Positions 30,148-40,255 are shown, counted from the stretch's first letter. The stretch: 64,000 bases of DNA from Neptuniibacter sp. (GCF_024231755.1 NZ_JAAEQH010000112.1:23656-87655); one strand, 5' to 3'. The notes: generated by a model not told the origin, from the letters alone. Translations and numbers: made by a program.

Positions 30148-32733
30148 CTAGTGAATCATCCCTTTTAGTTTATAGACCAGATCTAATGCCTGACGTGGAG
30201 TCAGGTCGTCTGGGGAAACTTTTTTTAGTTCCTTCACCGCTTTAGGTTCCGGTGCTGCAAACATATCATTCTGCACGGGTGGCGGAGGTGAGCTGAGCTG
30301 CGCGCCTACGCTGACATCCTGTTCCAGCTGTATCAGCTTGGTTTTGGCTTGTTGAATAACATGTAATGGAACTCCTGCCAGTTGCGCTACTTGCAAGCCA
30401 TAACTTTGGCTGGCGGGACCATCTTTTACCTCATGCAGAAATACGATGTGGTCGTTATGTTCTACAGCAGTTAGGTGTACATTGAAAACGCTTGTGGCCT
30501 GGTCAGGCAGGCTTGTCAGCTCAAAGTAATGGGTTGCAAACAGGGTAAAAGCCTTGGTTTCGCGGGCAAGGTTATCAGCGCAGGCCCAGGCCAGTGATAA
30601 GCCATCAAAAGTGCTGGTGCCTCGGCCTACTTCGTCCATCAAAACCAGACTGCGCTCTGTCGCGTTATGCATGATGTTGGCTGTCTCGGTCATCTCAACC
30701 ATAAAGGTAGAGCGACCGCCGGCTAAATCATCCGAAGAACCCATGCGGGTGAATATTTTATCGACGATGCCGATGGTAGCAGCTGATGCGGGTACATAAC
30801 TGCCTATGTGTGCCAACAGCGTAATCAGGGCTGCTTGGCGCATATAAGTAGATTTACCGCCCATGTTTGGACCGGTGATAATCAGCATTTTTCGTTCGTC
30901 GTGCAGATCCAGGTCGTTAGCAACGAATGGATCGTCTAAAACTGTTTCGACAACAGGGTGGCGGCCTCGCTGAATTTTTATCTGTGGCTCATCGGTTAAT
31001 GTAGGGGGTGCATAATCAAGAGATGTTGCTCGTTCTGCTAGATTGTTTAGCACATCCAGTTCAGCAATTGCCGCAGCGGAATCCTGCAGTTCTGGAAGCT
31101 CTGAGGCTAAAGTTTCCAGTAAATCATCGTAGAGTGCTTTTTCCCTGGCTAAAGCTCGGCTCTTTGCGGACAAAGCTTTATCTTCAAACTCTTTCAGCTC
31201 TGGGGTGATATAGCGCTCGGCATTTTTCAGGGTCTGGCGGCGGATGTACTCGGCTGGCAGCTCGGCATTCTGCGCTTTACCAATCTCGATAAAATAGCCA
31301 TGAACTCGGTTATAGCCTACTTTAAGGGTGGCTATGCCGGTGCGTTCCCGCTCTCTGGTTTCAAGGTCGATAAGGTAGGCGCCGGCATTTTCACTAATAC
31401 CACGTAGCTCATCTAGCTCGGAGTCAAAACCTTCAGCAATTACGCCACCGTCACGGATGACGACAGGAGGGTTGTCGATGATAGCGTTGGTTAAAATCTC
31501 TGCCAGTTTGGGGAACTCTGAAATCTGTTCGGCCAGCTCAGCAACAAGTGGTGCTTGGGTTTCGTTCAGTAGTTGTTGGATCTCTGGCAGAATCTGCAGG
31601 GCAGTTTTAAGGCGTTCAAGGTCCCTCGGGCGTGCAGAGCGCAGTGCTATGCGCGCAAGGATGCGTTCGCTATCACCTATCAGTTTCAGTTGCTGCTGGA
31701 TATCTTCAAAGCGGTAGCCTTCTTGCAGCCATTGAATGGATGCTTGTCGGGCCAGAAGTGTTGTTCTGTCTTGCAAAGGCCTGTGCAGCCAGCGACGAAG
31801 CAAGCGACTACCCATTGGGGTTCTGCATTTATCGATAACTTTCGCCAAGGTGTTGTCAAAACCACCAGAAAGGTTCTGATCGATCTCGAGGTTCTTGCGG
31901 GTAGCTGCATCTAAAGCTACGCAGTCATTATGCTGTTCTATCTGAATGCGGCGGATGTGGGGCAATGCTGTGCGTTGGGTGTCTTTTGCATACTGCAGTA
32001 GACATCCGGCTGCGGTGATTGCTACAGACAGATGATCGCAACCAAAGCCTCCCAGGTCTTTTACTTTGAATTGTTGGCAGAGAAGATCGTGAGCAGTGTC
32101 AGCTTCAAAATGCCATGGGGCTTGAGGGCGAAGACCTTTATGGGTTTCCAGAAGTTTTCCTAAAGAGGAATCTTCATTGTAGAGTGTTTCTGAAGGGCGA
32201 AGGCGCTCGAGTTCGCTCATTAACGCGTCTTCGTTATCAACTTCCATCAGGCTGAATCGGCCTGATGCTATATCAACGATGGCAAAGCCAAAGTTATCTC
32301 CAATCTGATTTAGGGCAACAAGAAGGTTGTCTCTGTTTTCATCCAGTAGAGCTTCATCGCTGACTGTGCCGGGTGTGATTATGCGTGCTACGGCCCGTTC
32401 TACAGGGCCTTTACTTGTGGCAGGGTCGCCTATCTGTTCGCAGATCACGACTGATTCCCCGGCTCGGACTATCTTTCCTACATAGGCTTCGGCAGCATGA
32501 TAGGGGATACCGGCCATAGGGATCGGTTCACCAGCAGATTTGCCTCGTGCGGTAAGGGATATATCCAGCAGTTCAGCGGCTTTTTTTGCATCATCAAAAA
32601 AAAGTTCGTAAAAGTCACCCATGCGATAAAACACCAGCTGATCCGGATGTTGTGCTTTGATGCGTAGATACTGTTGCATCATTGGGGTGTGCTCTGTTTT
32701 TTGAGCTGTTGCTTTACTTTTTTTAGATGTCAT
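30148..32733 (-). CDS. mutS: DNA mismatch repair protein MutS
   Basis: Recognises mismatches and short loops and, with MutL, starts repair. 861 aa. Domain I contains [10 protein letters not shown], the Phe-x-Glu mismatch wedge. The core and clamp domains are followed by the ATPase with Walker [14 protein letters not shown], the [14 protein letters not shown]alker B region and ATHYFELT. The C-terminal part keeps the short extension and helical dimer segment ([18 protein letters not shown]). Convergent with rpoS, divergent from the small DNA-binding gene at 32937. The region near rpoS is a known mutS location in gammaproteobacteria. Confidence 0.98.
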   Translation of the reverse strand: MTSKKSKATAQKTEHTPMMQQYLRIKAQHPDQLVFYRMGDFYELFFDDAKKAAELLDISLTARGKSAGEPIPMAGIPYHAAEAYVGKIVRAGESVVICEQIGDPATSKGPVERAVARIITPGTVSDEALLDENRDNLLVALNQIGDNFGFAIVDIASGRFSLMEVDNEDALMSELERLRPSETLYNEDSSLGKLLETHKGLRPQAPWHFEADTAHDLLCQQFKVKDLGGFGCDHLSVAITAAGCLLQYAKDTQRTALPHIRRIQIEQHNDCVALDAATRKNLEIDQNLSGGFDNTLAKVIDKCRTPMGSRLLRRWLHRPLQDRTTLLARQASIQWLQEGYRFEDIQQQLKLIGDSERILARIALRSARPRDLERLKTALQILPEIQQLLNETQAPLVAELAEQISEFPKLAEILTNAIIDNPPVVIRDGGVIAEGFDSELDELRGISENAGAYLIDLETRERERTGIATLKVGYNRVHGYFIEIGKAQNAELPAEYIRRQTLKNAERYITPELKEFEDKALSAKSRALAREKALYDDLLETLASELPELQDSAAAIAELDVLNNLAERATSLDYAPPTLTDEPQIKIQRGRHPVVETVLDDPFVANDLDLHDERKMLIITGPNMGGKSTYMRQAALITLLAHIGSYVPASAATIGIVDKIFTRMGSSDDLAGGRSTFMVEMTETANIMHNATERSLVLMDEVGRGTSTFDGLSLAWACADNLARETKAFTLFATHYFELTSLPDQATSVFNVHLTAVEHNDHIVFLHEVKDGPASQSYGLQVAQLAGVPLHVIQQAKTKLIQLEQDVSVGAQLSSPPPPVQNDMFAAPEPKAVKELKKVSPDDLTPRQALDLVYKLKGMIH

Positions 32734-32835
32734 ATTTTCTGGCTTGTTAATATAAAACAGAGTGTTGGCTTGAACGGTTCAATGTCAGCTTTGGAGGGGA
32801 ATAGGCTGTTAGTATAAGTCAATTTGGAGATTGTC

Positions 32836-32882
32836 TGCACACTAAATTTTTAATGACTTTTGGGGTGTGCAATTGGTACTAT
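32836..32882 (+). promoter_or_regulatory. Inverted repeat and putative promoter ahead of the KorA-like gene
   Basis: TGCACAC (32836-32842) and GTGTGCA (32865-32871) form a 7-bp inverted repeat 22 bp apart. A weak -35 (ATGACT near 32853) and a -10 (TACTAT at 32877-32882) lie within and just after the repeat, so a repressor bound here would block transcription of the downstream gene. Autoregulation is an inference. Confidence 0.35.
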
Positions 32883-32936
32883 AGCGCGTATTAGGACTTC
32901 GGTTCCAAGCATAGCTAAGAGTTTTTTGGAGGTTTC

Positions 32937-33227
32937 GTGAGTATCACACCTGAACAGTTTGAGGAAGGAATTAGTAATACTCGAGTTAATTCTGCTGTAA
33001 TTAATGCTGCTCGAGCCGTAGTGTATGGTCAGGTATCTTGTGAAGATGCAGCTGACCAATATGGTGTTAATTCTAAATCTGTTGCAAATGCAATCAGCCG
33101 CGCAGAAGAAGAATATGCGAAACAGCCCGAATATCAAAAGTATACTGTTCATGTGCCATCAGAGCAGATGTCCAGCATATCGGCAATGCTTAAGTCCCTT
33201 GGATGTAAAATAGTTAAAAAATATTGA
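32937..33227 (+). CDS. KorA/TrfB-like helix-turn-helix protein
   Basis: A 96-aa protein starting at GTG 32937 with an excellent ribosome binding site (GGAGG at 32928-32932). Residues 1-60 resemble the IncP plasmid repressor KorA/TrfB: TPEQFEEGISNTRV aligns with its TESQFQEAIQGLEV start, and DAADQYGVNSKSVANAISRA occupies the helix-turn-helix position. Residues 60-96 (YTVHVPSEQMSSISAMLKSL) may be a dimerisation part. The similarity is from memory of KorA and should be tested. It lies between mutS and pncC with no plasmid or phage genes nearby. Probable function: a small DNA-binding regulator with unknown targets. Confidence 0.65.
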   Translation: MSITPEQFEEGISNTRVNSAVINAARAVVYGQVSCEDAADQYGVNSKSVANAISRAEEEYAKQPEYQKYTVHVPSEQMSSISAMLKSLGCKIVKKY

Positions 33228-33231
33228 GTAA

Positions 33232-33291
33232 ATCCGGGCATCGACAGAGTCGAGATTATATTCTCAGTTGATGCCGGATAATCTGATTTTT
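33232..33291 (+). terminator. Probable terminator of the KorA-like gene
   Basis: ATCCGGGCATC (from 33232) pairs, with one bulge, with GATGCCGGAT ending at 33280, enclosing a second shorter pairing. A TTTTT run follows at 33287-33291. Starts a few bases after the stop codon. Confidence 0.5.
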
Positions 33292-33585
33292 CGGTGCTGT
33301 TTCCTACAATCCAGCTCCAGTAGAAATTTGCTAGCCTGTAATCTTCCTTCTCCATCTGCCCCACCTCTGCGCTGGTCACACCTCATATCGATGATCTATC
33401 GATACACTTTATCTCTGCTTTAAATATGGCGCAAAATGTTAGACTGGTCCTCATGGTGCATCGATTCGATGAATAACTGTTGCATGCTTTGTACACACTA
33501 GCGCCTCAAAAAATTATCAATAAAAGAGATATGTTTAGTGACCATTATCGGAATGGAAGCTTTTTGGTAGGGAGTAGATTTGACT
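33292..33585. other. Intergenic stretch with two palindromes
   Basis: No credible gene. It contains TATCGAT/ATCGATA around a 5-nt spacer (33386-33404) and the 13-bp palindrome CATCGATTCGATG (33459-33471). These related ATCGAT-rich palindromes could be operator sites for a regulator; the KorA-like protein immediately upstream is one candidate. The GGGAG at about 33570 is the likely ribosome binding site for pncC. Confidence 0.35.
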
Positions 33586-34062
33586 ATGAATGAGATTGTC
33601 TACCGGATTGCAGAGGGTTTAACTAAGAGATCCTACTATCTGGCAGTGGCTGAATCTTGTACAGGCGGCTGGATCGCGCAAGAAATGACAGCAGTAGCGG
33701 GTAGTTCTGAGTGGTTCGATTGTGGATTTGTTACATACAGCAATGAGTCAAAGCAGAGGATGCTGGGAGTGGCACATAATACCTTGGAGCAGAATGGTGC
33801 TGTTTCTCAAGCCGTTGTTGCTGAAATGGCTGAGGGTGTGCTCAGTAATAGTCGGGCTAGTATTGGCGTTGCAACCAGTGGAATAGCAGGCCCTGGTGGT
33901 GGTAGTAATGATAAGCCTGTGGGTACTGTATGGTTTGCCTGGGCTGAAGAGGGTAAGGCTACACGTACGGAAAAAATGATTTTCTCCGGTGATCGTGAAT
34001 CCGTGAGAAAACAAGCAGTTAGTCATGCCCTTCAGGGAATTTTAAAGAACTTATCATCTTGA
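33586..34062 (+). CDS. pncC: Nicotinamide-nucleotide amidase (CinA C-terminal domain)
   Basis: Deamidates NMN to nicotinate mononucleotide to recycle pyridine nucleotides. The 158-aa protein is the stand-alone CinA_C form. The motif VAESCTGGWIAQEMT near the N-terminus supplies the catalytic Ser, and VATSGIAGPGGGSNDKPVGTVWFA is the second conserved block. An in-frame TTG at 33580 would add two residues. It is located directly upstream of recA, as in Pseudomonas and E. coli. Confidence 0.94.
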   Translation: MNEIVYRIAEGLTKRSYYLAVAESCTGGWIAQEMTAVAGSSEWFDCGFVTYSNESKQRMLGVAHNTLEQNGAVSQAVVAEMAEGVLSNSRASIGVATSGIAGPGGGSNDKPVGTVWFAWAEEGKATRTEKMIFSGDRESVRKQAVSHALQGILKNLSS

Positions 34063-34065
34063 GGG

Positions 34066-34112
34066 TTGCAATCCGGGATTCTTGTGAAATAATACTGTCC
34101 ATACATACAGTA
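34066..34112 (+). promoter_or_regulatory. recA promoter with LexA (SOS) box
   Basis: TTGCAA (34066-34071) and TAATAC (34090-34095), spacing 18, form a sigma-70 promoter. TACTGT-N8-ACAGTA at 34093-34112 is a near-ideal gammaproteobacterial LexA box (CTGT-N8-ACAG core) that overlaps the -10 and start site, so LexA would block initiation until DNA damage. Confidence 0.9.
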
Positions 34113-34152
34113 TTTTTCAACGCAACGTGAATCTATTAATACAGGGTTGAAG

Positions 34153-35193
34153 ATGGACGCGAATCGCAAAAAGGCGCTGGATGCAGCGTTAGGCCAGATT
34201 GAAAGACAGTTCGGTAAAGGTGCAGTAATGCGCATGGGGGATCAGCCACGTGAAGCGATCCCGTCAGTTTCCACTGGTTCTCTTGGCCTGGATATAGCTC
34301 TGGGTATAGGTGGTTTGCCTTACGGTCGTATCGTAGAAATCTATGGGCCTGAGTCTTCAGGTAAAACCACGCTGACTTTGCAGGTAGTTGCTGAAGCACA
34401 GAAACAGGGTAAAACCTGTGCCTTCGTTGATGCGGAGCATGCTCTTGATCCTATCTATGCTGAGAAGCTAGGTGTAGATGTAGATGAGCTTCTGGTATCT
34501 CAGCCGGATACGGGTGAGCAGGCGTTGGAGATCACCGATATGTTGGTTCGCTCCAATGCGGTTGATGTGATCATCGTTGACTCCGTTGCTGCCTTGACAC
34601 CGAAAGCAGAGATTGAAGGTGATATGGGTGACTCCCATGTTGGTCTGCAGGCGCGTCTGATGTCTCAGGCGTTACGTAAACTGACCGGTAATGTGAAAAG
34701 CTCAAACTGCTTGCTGGTGTTTATCAACCAGATTCGTATGAAGATCGGGGTAATGTTTGGTAACCCTGAAACCACGACAGGTGGTAACGCGCTGAAGTTC
34801 TACTCCTCTGTGCGCCTTGATATCCGTCGTACTGGTGCGGTTAAGCAAGGTGATGAAGTGGTAGGTAACGAAACCCGCGTTAAGGTTGTTAAAAACAAGG
34901 TTTCACCACCGTTTAGACAGGCTGAATTCCAGATTATGTATGGTGAGGGTATCTACCATATGGGAGAAGTAATCGATCTGGGTGTGAAAGAGGGATTGGT
35001 TGATAAATCGGGTGCTTGGTACGCTTACAATGGTGACAAGATTGGTCAGGGTAAAGCTAATGCAGCTAGATTCCTTGAAGAAAATCCTGCTGTTGCTAAT
35101 GAGATAGAATCTGAGATTCGCAAACGTTTGCTCTCTAATCCAGTAGCCGAAGAGAGTGAAGAGGATGCCTCAGAAAATCTGGATCTGATATAG
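34153..35193 (+). CDS. recA: Recombinase RecA
   Basis: Strand-exchange ATPase of homologous recombination and co-protease for LexA. 346 aa from the ATG at 34153 ([20 protein letters not shown]); an in-frame TTG two codons earlier is not needed. Walker A is [10 protein letters not shown] at about residues 65-74; [19 protein letters not shown] is Walker [21 protein letters not shown] and the [10 protein letters not shown] loop region bind DNA. The C-terminus is acidic ([14 protein letters not shown]). Induced through the LexA box upstream. No intein. Confidence 0.98.
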   Translation: MDANRKKALDAALGQIERQFGKGAVMRMGDQPREAIPSVSTGSLGLDIALGIGGLPYGRIVEIYGPESSGKTTLTLQVVAEAQKQGKTCAFVDAEHALDPIYAEKLGVDVDELLVSQPDTGEQALEITDMLVRSNAVDVIIVDSVAALTPKAEIEGDMGDSHVGLQARLMSQALRKLTGNVKSSNCLLVFINQIRMKIGVMFGNPETTTGGNALKFYSSVRLDIRRTGAVKQGDEVVGNETRVKVVKNKVSPPFRQAEFQIMYGEGIYHMGEVIDLGVKEGLVDKSGAWYAYNGDKIGQGKANAARFLEENPAVANEIESEIRKRLLSNPVAEESEEDASENLDLI

Positions 35194-35246
35194 AAGATCC
35201 AGATACAGAGTCTCAAGAGATTAGCTCTTAAATAGATATTACTAAG

Positions 35247-35277
35247 GCCTCCGCTGTAACAGCTGGAGGCTTTTTTT
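35247..35277 (+). terminator. Intrinsic terminator between recA and recX
   Basis: GCCTCC-GCTG (35247-35256) pairs with CAGC-T-GGAGGC (35260-35270, one bulged T), followed by seven T. In relatives leaky termination here keeps RecX low relative to RecA. Confidence 0.85.
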
Positions 35278-35287
35278 ATGGTGAAAT

Positions 35288-35749
35288 ATGGTCGAACAGG
35301 TAACAGAAAAGGACCTTTGGAATAAAGCAATTCAGCTATTGTCGAGAAGGGAATACTCTCGGGGAGAATTAACCCAAAAACTTGGGAGGATGGCTGAAGG
35401 ATTATCTATAGAGTCGGTGTTAGGTTCGCTTGAGGAGGAGGGTTATCTTTCGGATCAGCGTTTTACAGAAAGCTTTATTCGAATGCGTATAGGGCAGGGC
35501 CATGGTTTGATCCGTATTCGTTTTGATCTGCAGCGTAAGGGTATCGCAAATGATCTTATGCAGACTGTATTCGAAGATATGGATATAGATTGGTATGAGT
35601 TGGCTGTTGAGCAGTATCGGCGCAAGTATTCGCAGCCCTTTTCAGCAGGAGATTATAAAGAGCGTTCTAAAAGGATGCGCTTTTTAAGTCAGAGGGGTTT
35701 TTCAATGGATGAAATTCAGCACGCTGTGGCTTCTGATCATGAGGATTAG
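35288..35749 (+). CDS. recX: Regulatory protein RecX
   Basis: Inhibits RecA filament extension. 153 aa, all helical, with three RecX repeats: WNKAIQLLSRREYSRGELTQ, SLEEEGYLSDQRFTESFIRM and RQGLIRIR-like GHGLIRIRFDLQRKGI. The ATG at 35288 lies 10 bp after the recA terminator; most transcripts should therefore come from read-through of recA, making it SOS-linked. The gene is full length. Confidence 0.92.
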   Translation: MVEQVTEKDLWNKAIQLLSRREYSRGELTQKLGRMAEGLSIESVLGSLEEEGYLSDQRFTESFIRMRIGQGHGLIRIRFDLQRKGIANDLMQTVFEDMDIDWYELAVEQYRRKYSQPFSAGDYKERSKRMRFLSQRGFSMDEIQHAVASDHED

Positions 35750-35829
35750 GAAGGCGGTAGCCTCCGATTTTAGCTGTTTTGTATAAAACTCCCTTCTAAA
35801 GCCAGCCCTTCTTGCTGGCGACAAAAACA

Positions 35830-35859
35830 TTCGAACAATTTTCGAACACGATATATAAT
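35830..35859 (+). promoter_or_regulatory. alaS promoter with TTCGAACA direct repeat
   Basis: TATAAT at 35854-35859 is a perfect -10 with a GC-containing discriminator (GTTGCGC). Two copies of TTCGAACA (35830-35837 and 35841-35848), 11 bp apart (one helical turn), cover the -35 region. The spacing suggests a protein binding site on one face of the DNA; the binder is unknown. Confidence 0.5.
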
Positions 35860-35953
35860 GTTGCGCCCTTAATTGTGGTGATTTTATGCCGCTGATTGGT
35901 GAGTGAGGCCGGTTAGTGGTTCTATCTGATTGGATACGTATACGGTTTATCTA

Positions 35954-38518
35954 ATGAAATACATGACAAGTGCCGAGATTCGCCAAGCATTTCTAGATTA
36001 TTTTAATCAGCAGGGACATGAGGTTGTAGCGAGTAGCTCCCTTATTCCTGCTAATGACCCTACTCTGATGTTTACTAACGCAGGTATGGTGCAGTTCAAG
36101 GATGTGTTTTTAGGCACAGATAAACGTAATTATACCCGTGCAACAAGCTCTCAGCGTTGTGTGCGTGCTGGTGGTAAACACAATGACCTGGAAAATGTAG
36201 GTTATACCGCACGTCATCACACATTCTTTGAGATGCTGGGTAACTTCAGCTTTGGTGATTACTTCAAGCAAGATGCAATTAACTTTGCATGGACTTTCCT
36301 GACAGAAGTAATGGGGTTGCCAAAAGAGCGCCTGTGGGTAACCGTACATCATTCTGATGATGAAGCTGAGCGTATCTGGAAAGAGGAAGTTGGCGTAGAT
36401 CCAGAGCGTTTCTCTAAGCTGGATGAAGATAACTTCTGGTCTATGGGTGATACAGGTCCTTGTGGTCCATGTACTGAGATCTTCTTTGACCACGGTGCTG
36501 ACGTTTGGGGTGGTCCTCCGGGAAGCCCTGAAGAAGATGGTGATCGTTACATCGAGATCTGGAACGTTGTATTTATGCAGTACAACCGCAGTGCCGATGG
36601 TGAGATGACACCGTTGCCTAAACCTTCTGTGGATACGGGGATGGGCCTTGAGCGAATTGCTGCAGTAATGCAGAACGTTCACTCAAACTATGAAATTGAT
36701 ATGTTCCAGAATCTGTTAAAAGCTACTGCTGAGGCAGTAGGCACTACAGATATGGATAATAAGTCTCTGCGCGTAATTGCTGACCATATCCGTTCTTGTT
36801 CTTTCCTGATTGTTGATGGTGTTCTGCCTTCTAACGAAGGTGCTGGTTATGTGCTACGCCGTATTATTCGTCGTGCCGTACGTCACGGAAATAAGCTGGG
36901 CGCTAAAGGTGCGTTCTTTAATCAGTTGGTGGCTGCGCTGGTTAAAGAGATGGGCGAAGCATATCCAGAACTTGCCGATAAGCAGGCTCAGGTCGAACGT
37001 GTGTTGTTGAAAGAGGAAGAGCAATTCGCGAAGACGCTGGATCATGGTATGCGTCTGTTACAAGAAGCCATCGATAATCTTGACGGTACAGTGATACCGG
37101 GTGAGACAGTATTTAAGCTATACGATACCTATGGTTTCCCACACGACTTGACGGCTGATGTGGCTCGTGAGCATGAGCTGACGATCGACGAAGAAGGTTT
37201 TGAGCGTGAGATGGAAGCTCAGCGTGAGCGTGCTCGTGCAGCAGGTAAGTTCTCAGTAGATTATAACGATGCGATCAAACTGGATGGTGAAACCAGCTTT
37301 ACTGGTTATGAAAACCTTTCAGGTGATTCCTCATCTGTTGTTGCTCTCTTTAAAGATGGTGAGTCAGTAGATGAACTGCAGGCTGGGGATTCTGGTCTTG
37401 TTGTTCTGGATGAAACGCCTTTCTATGCAGAATCTGGTGGCCAGGTAGGAGATACTGGTTCTTTGGCTTCTGGTTCTGTTTCCTTTGCGGTAAATAACTG
37501 TACCAAAGAGGGTAAAAACAACCTTCATCACGGTAGTGTTGAAAGTGGCACTCTGAAGGTGGGTGATAAGGTTGCTCCTAAGGTTGATTCTGTGCGCCGT
37601 AAAGCTATAGCTCTAAACCACTCTGCCACCCATTTGTTGCACGAAGCATTGCGAGTGGTTTTGGGTGAGCATGTTCAACAGAAAGGCTCTCTGAATGATG
37701 ACCAGCGTCTGCGTTTTGACTTCTCCCATTTCGAAGCGGTAACTGCGGAACAGATCGCAGAAGTAGAGCGGATTGTTAACGATCAGATTCGTGATAACAG
37801 CGAAGTTGTAACCGAAATTATGGAGATTGAAGCGGCCAAAGCTAAAGGCGCTGCCGCACTCTTTGGTGAGAAATACGACGATGAAGTGCGTGTTCTATCC
37901 ATGGGTGGTGATTTCTCTATAGAGCTTTGTGGCGGTACTCATGCTAAACGTACAGGTGATATTGGCTTGCTAAAAATCACCTCTGAAGGTGGTGTTGCTG
38001 CAGGCATTCGTCGTGTTGAAGCTGTTACTGGTGCAACTGCGTTGGATTTCTTTGCGGAACAGAAAACGCAGTTCGAGCAGAAGTTGCAGGAACAACAGGG
38101 TAAAACGCGTCAGCTTGAGAAAGAGCTGGAGCAGATGAAGGCTAAGCTTGCTGCTGCAAAAGGTGCTGATCTGATCAGCAATGCAGTAGAGGTTAATGGC
38201 GTAAAAGTTCTGGCTGCTAACTTGGAAGGTGTTGAGCCTAAAGCGTTGCGTGACACCATCGATCAGCTGAAGAATAAGCTGGGTAGCGGTATTGTGGTTC
38301 TGGCAACTGTTTCTGATGATAAAGTAGCCTTGGCTGCAGGTGTTACCAAAGATCTGACGGCTAAAGTAAAGGCGGGTGATCTGATCAAAGAATTAACTGC
38401 TAAGCTGGGTGGTAAGGGCGGTGGGCGTCCTGACTTTGCTCAGGGTGGTGGTACAGATCTGGCAGCACTCCCGGCTGCGTTGGAATCTGTTACAGGGCTG
38501 GTTGAAGCAGCTGTTTAA
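35954..38518 (+). CDS. alaS: Alanyl-tRNA synthetase
   Basis: Charges tRNA-Ala and edits Ser/Gly mischarging. About 854 aa from ATG 35954 ([13 protein letters not shown]); ATG 35963 ([10 protein letters not shown]) is equally plausible, and an upstream TTG (35930) is less so. Class II catalytic core: [19 protein letters not shown] (motif 1), [19 protein letters not shown] (motif 2) and the [12 protein letters not shown] motif 3. The editing domain has [13 protein letters not shown] and [13 protein letters not shown] zinc ligands. The C-terminal C-Ala domain ends [12 protein letters not shown]. The usual position after recX. Confidence 0.97.
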   Translation: MKYMTSAEIRQAFLDYFNQQGHEVVASSSLIPANDPTLMFTNAGMVQFKDVFLGTDKRNYTRATSSQRCVRAGGKHNDLENVGYTARHHTFFEMLGNFSFGDYFKQDAINFAWTFLTEVMGLPKERLWVTVHHSDDEAERIWKEEVGVDPERFSKLDEDNFWSMGDTGPCGPCTEIFFDHGADVWGGPPGSPEEDGDRYIEIWNVVFMQYNRSADGEMTPLPKPSVDTGMGLERIAAVMQNVHSNYEIDMFQNLLKATAEAVGTTDMDNKSLRVIADHIRSCSFLIVDGVLPSNEGAGYVLRRIIRRAVRHGNKLGAKGAFFNQLVAALVKEMGEAYPELADKQAQVERVLLKEEEQFAKTLDHGMRLLQEAIDNLDGTVIPGETVFKLYDTYGFPHDLTADVAREHELTIDEEGFEREMEAQRERARAAGKFSVDYNDAIKLDGETSFTGYENLSGDSSSVVALFKDGESVDELQAGDSGLVVLDETPFYAESGGQVGDTGSLASGSVSFAVNNCTKEGKNNLHHGSVESGTLKVGDKVAPKVDSVRRKAIALNHSATHLLHEALRVVLGEHVQQKGSLNDDQRLRFDFSHFEAVTAEQIAEVERIVNDQIRDNSEVVTEIMEIEAAKAKGAAALFGEKYDDEVRVLSMGGDFSIELCGGTHAKRTGDIGLLKITSEGGVAAGIRRVEAVTGATALDFFAEQKTQFEQKLQEQQGKTRQLEKELEQMKAKLAAAKGADLISNAVEVNGVKVLAANLEGVEPKALRDTIDQLKNKLGSGIVVLATVSDDKVALAAGVTKDLTAKVKAGDLIKELTAKLGGKGGGRPDFAQGGGTDLAALPAALESVTGLVEAAV

Positions 38519-38536
38519 TCCGGAAGGGCTGAATAT

Positions 38537-39772
38537 ATGGCGCTTTATGTTCAAAAGTACGGCGGAACCTCAGTGGGGAGCGTCGAGCGCATCGAAGCGG
38601 TTGCGGACAAGGTTCAAGGCTTTAAACAGCAGGGGCACGATATTGTTGTCGTAGTTTCTGCTATGAGTGGTGAGACTAATCGTTTGATAGGTTTGGCTAA
38701 AGATATTCAGTCAAACCCTAATCCGCGTGAAATGGATGTATTGGTGTCCACTGGTGAGCAGGTGACCATAGCATTGCTATGTATGGCGCTAGCTGAGCGT
38801 GGCGTTTCTGCAAAATCTTATACCGGTAGCCAGGTTAAAATTCTCACTGATAGTGCGCATACAAAGGCACGAATCCAGGATATTGAGGTTTCTTCTATGC
38901 AGAAGGATCTTGAGTCTGGGAATGTGATTGTAGTAGCGGGCTTTCAGGGGGTTGATGATCAGGGCAATATAACAACGCTAGGTCGTGGTGGATCTGATAC
39001 TACTGGAGTGGCGTTGGCTGCTGCTCTTAAAGCGGATGAGTGTCAGATCTATACTGATGTTGATGGGGTCTATACAACGGACCCGCGTGTAGTTGAAGGG
39101 GCTCGCCGCCTCGAGCAGATCACTTTTGAAGAGATGCTGGAGATGGCAAGTCTGGGCTCTAAAGTCTTGCAGATAAGAGCCGTTGAGTTTGCCGGTAAAT
39201 ATAAAGTTCCACTTCGTGTTCTTTCGAGCTTTCAGGATGGACCGGGCACTTTAATTACCATAGAGGATGATGCAGCTGTGGAAAAACCAATTATTTCCGG
39301 TATCGCGTTTAACCGTGATGAGGCTAAGCTGACAGTGATGGGTGTTCCTGATGTGCCGGGAGTTGCTTCCCGTATTCTAGGGCCTGTCAGTCGTGAAAAT
39401 ATTGAGGTTGATGTTATTGTGCAGAATGTGGCTGCAGATAACACAACAGATTTCACTTTTACGGTACACCGTAATGATTATGATTCTGCTGAGAAGGTTC
39501 TTAATCAGGTGGCTGAAGAGCTGGGGGCGCGTGAAGTGGTGGGTGATAACAAGATTGCCAAAGTATCTATCGTAGGGGTGGGTATGCGATCTCACGCAGG
39601 CGTAGCAAGCAAAATGTTTGATGCGTTGGCTGATGAAAATATCAATATACAGATGATCTCAACTTCTGAGATTAAAATATCTGTAGTGATTGCTGAAAAG
39701 TATCTGGAACTCGCAGTTCGTGCTTTGCACTCTGCGTTCGATATGGATGTTAATGATTCTGTAAGCGAATAA
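38537..39772 (+). CDS. lysC: Aspartate kinase
   Basis: First step of the aspartate pathway to lysine, threonine and methionine. 411 aa. The kinase domain begins MALYVQKYGGTSVGSVERIE, with VSTGEQVTIALL and TTLGRGGSDTTGVALAAAL; the C-terminal part has two ACT domains (LTVMGVPDVPGVASRILGPV and AKVSIVGVGMRSHAGVASKM) that bind lysine/threonine. The length and organisation match the Pseudomonas-type monofunctional enzyme. GGAAGG lies before the ATG, 18 bp after alaS. Confidence 0.97.
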   Translation: MALYVQKYGGTSVGSVERIEAVADKVQGFKQQGHDIVVVVSAMSGETNRLIGLAKDIQSNPNPREMDVLVSTGEQVTIALLCMALAERGVSAKSYTGSQVKILTDSAHTKARIQDIEVSSMQKDLESGNVIVVAGFQGVDDQGNITTLGRGGSDTTGVALAAALKADECQIYTDVDGVYTTDPRVVEGARRLEQITFEEMLEMASLGSKVLQIRAVEFAGKYKVPLRVLSSFQDGPGTLITIEDDAAVEKPIISGIAFNRDEAKLTVMGVPDVPGVASRILGPVSRENIEVDVIVQNVAADNTTDFTFTVHRNDYDSAEKVLNQVAEELGAREVVGDNKIAKVSIVGVGMRSHAGVASKMFDALADENINIQMISTSEIKISVVIAEKYLELAVRALHSAFDMDVNDSVSE

Positions 39773-39788
39773 TGCGCTTATAATGAAA

Positions 39789-39812
39789 AGCTGGTCTATA
39801 TTAAGACTAGCT
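39789..39812 (+). terminator. Hairpin between lysC and csrA
   Basis: AGCTGGTCT (39789-39797) and AGACTAGCT (39804-39812) pair over 9 bp with one G-U, loop ATATTA. No long T run follows, so termination is only partial at best. Further on, ACTTGTC/GACAAGT (39865-39884) makes another palindrome in the csrA leader. Confidence 0.4.
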
Positions 39813-39916
39813 GTTGTACATAGGCAGCGTTCTGGCAGGGAATTGGATTGATGCCAGTCTGTTTACTTGTCTAGTTTGACAAGTTCGCCTGGGATGTTTT
39901 TAGGAGATTCTACGTC

Positions 39917-40105
39917 ATGTTAATTCTTACTCGCCGTGTGGGCGAAACTCTAATGGTCGGTGATGAAGTCACTGTTACTGTTCTCGGTGTTAAAGGTAAT
40001 CAGGTACGTATTGGTGTGAATGCACCGAAAGATGTTTCTGTTCACCGTGAAGAGATCTATCAGCGCATCCAGCGCGAAAAGGCTGAAGAGGGAAATCAAG
40101 GATAA
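39917..40105 (+). CDS. csrA: Carbon storage regulator CsrA/RsmA
   Basis: Global RNA-binding translational regulator. 62 aa: [20 protein letters not shown], with the RNA-contacting Leu4 and Arg44 ([10 protein letters not shown]) present. The ribosome binding site AGGAG sits inside a sequence with GGA motifs (GGGATG and AGGAGA), the usual CsrA targets, which suggests autoregulation. Located between lysC and the tRNA-Ser/tRNA-Arg pair, as in E. coli and Pseudomonas. Confidence 0.97.
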   Translation: MLILTRRVGETLMVGDEVTVTVLGVKGNQVRIGVNAPKDVSVHREEIYQRIQREKAEEGNQG

Positions 40106-40165
40106 TTTTTTTTAATATCCTCTTTTCTTTTTAAAATCAGTTCTGTATATTACGCGCTCGTTGTT

Positions 40166-40255
40166 GGTGAGCTGGCCGAGTGGCTGAAGGCGCGCCCCTG
40201 CTAAGGGCGTATAGGTTTACCCCTATCGAGGGTTCGAATCCCTCGCTCACCGCCA
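40166..40255 (+). tRNA. serV: tRNA-Ser (GCT)
   Basis: 90-nt gene. Acceptor arms GGTGAGC and GCTCACC pair; the anticodon loop CTGCTAA gives anticodon GCT (AGC/AGU codons). A long variable arm (TATAGG..CCTATC region) is typical of serine tRNA. TTCGAAT is in the T loop, and CCA is encoded at 40253-40255. A plausible -10 TATATT at 40146-40151 with GC-rich discriminator lies upstream. The name follows the E. coli csrA-serV-argV order. Confidence 0.96.
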
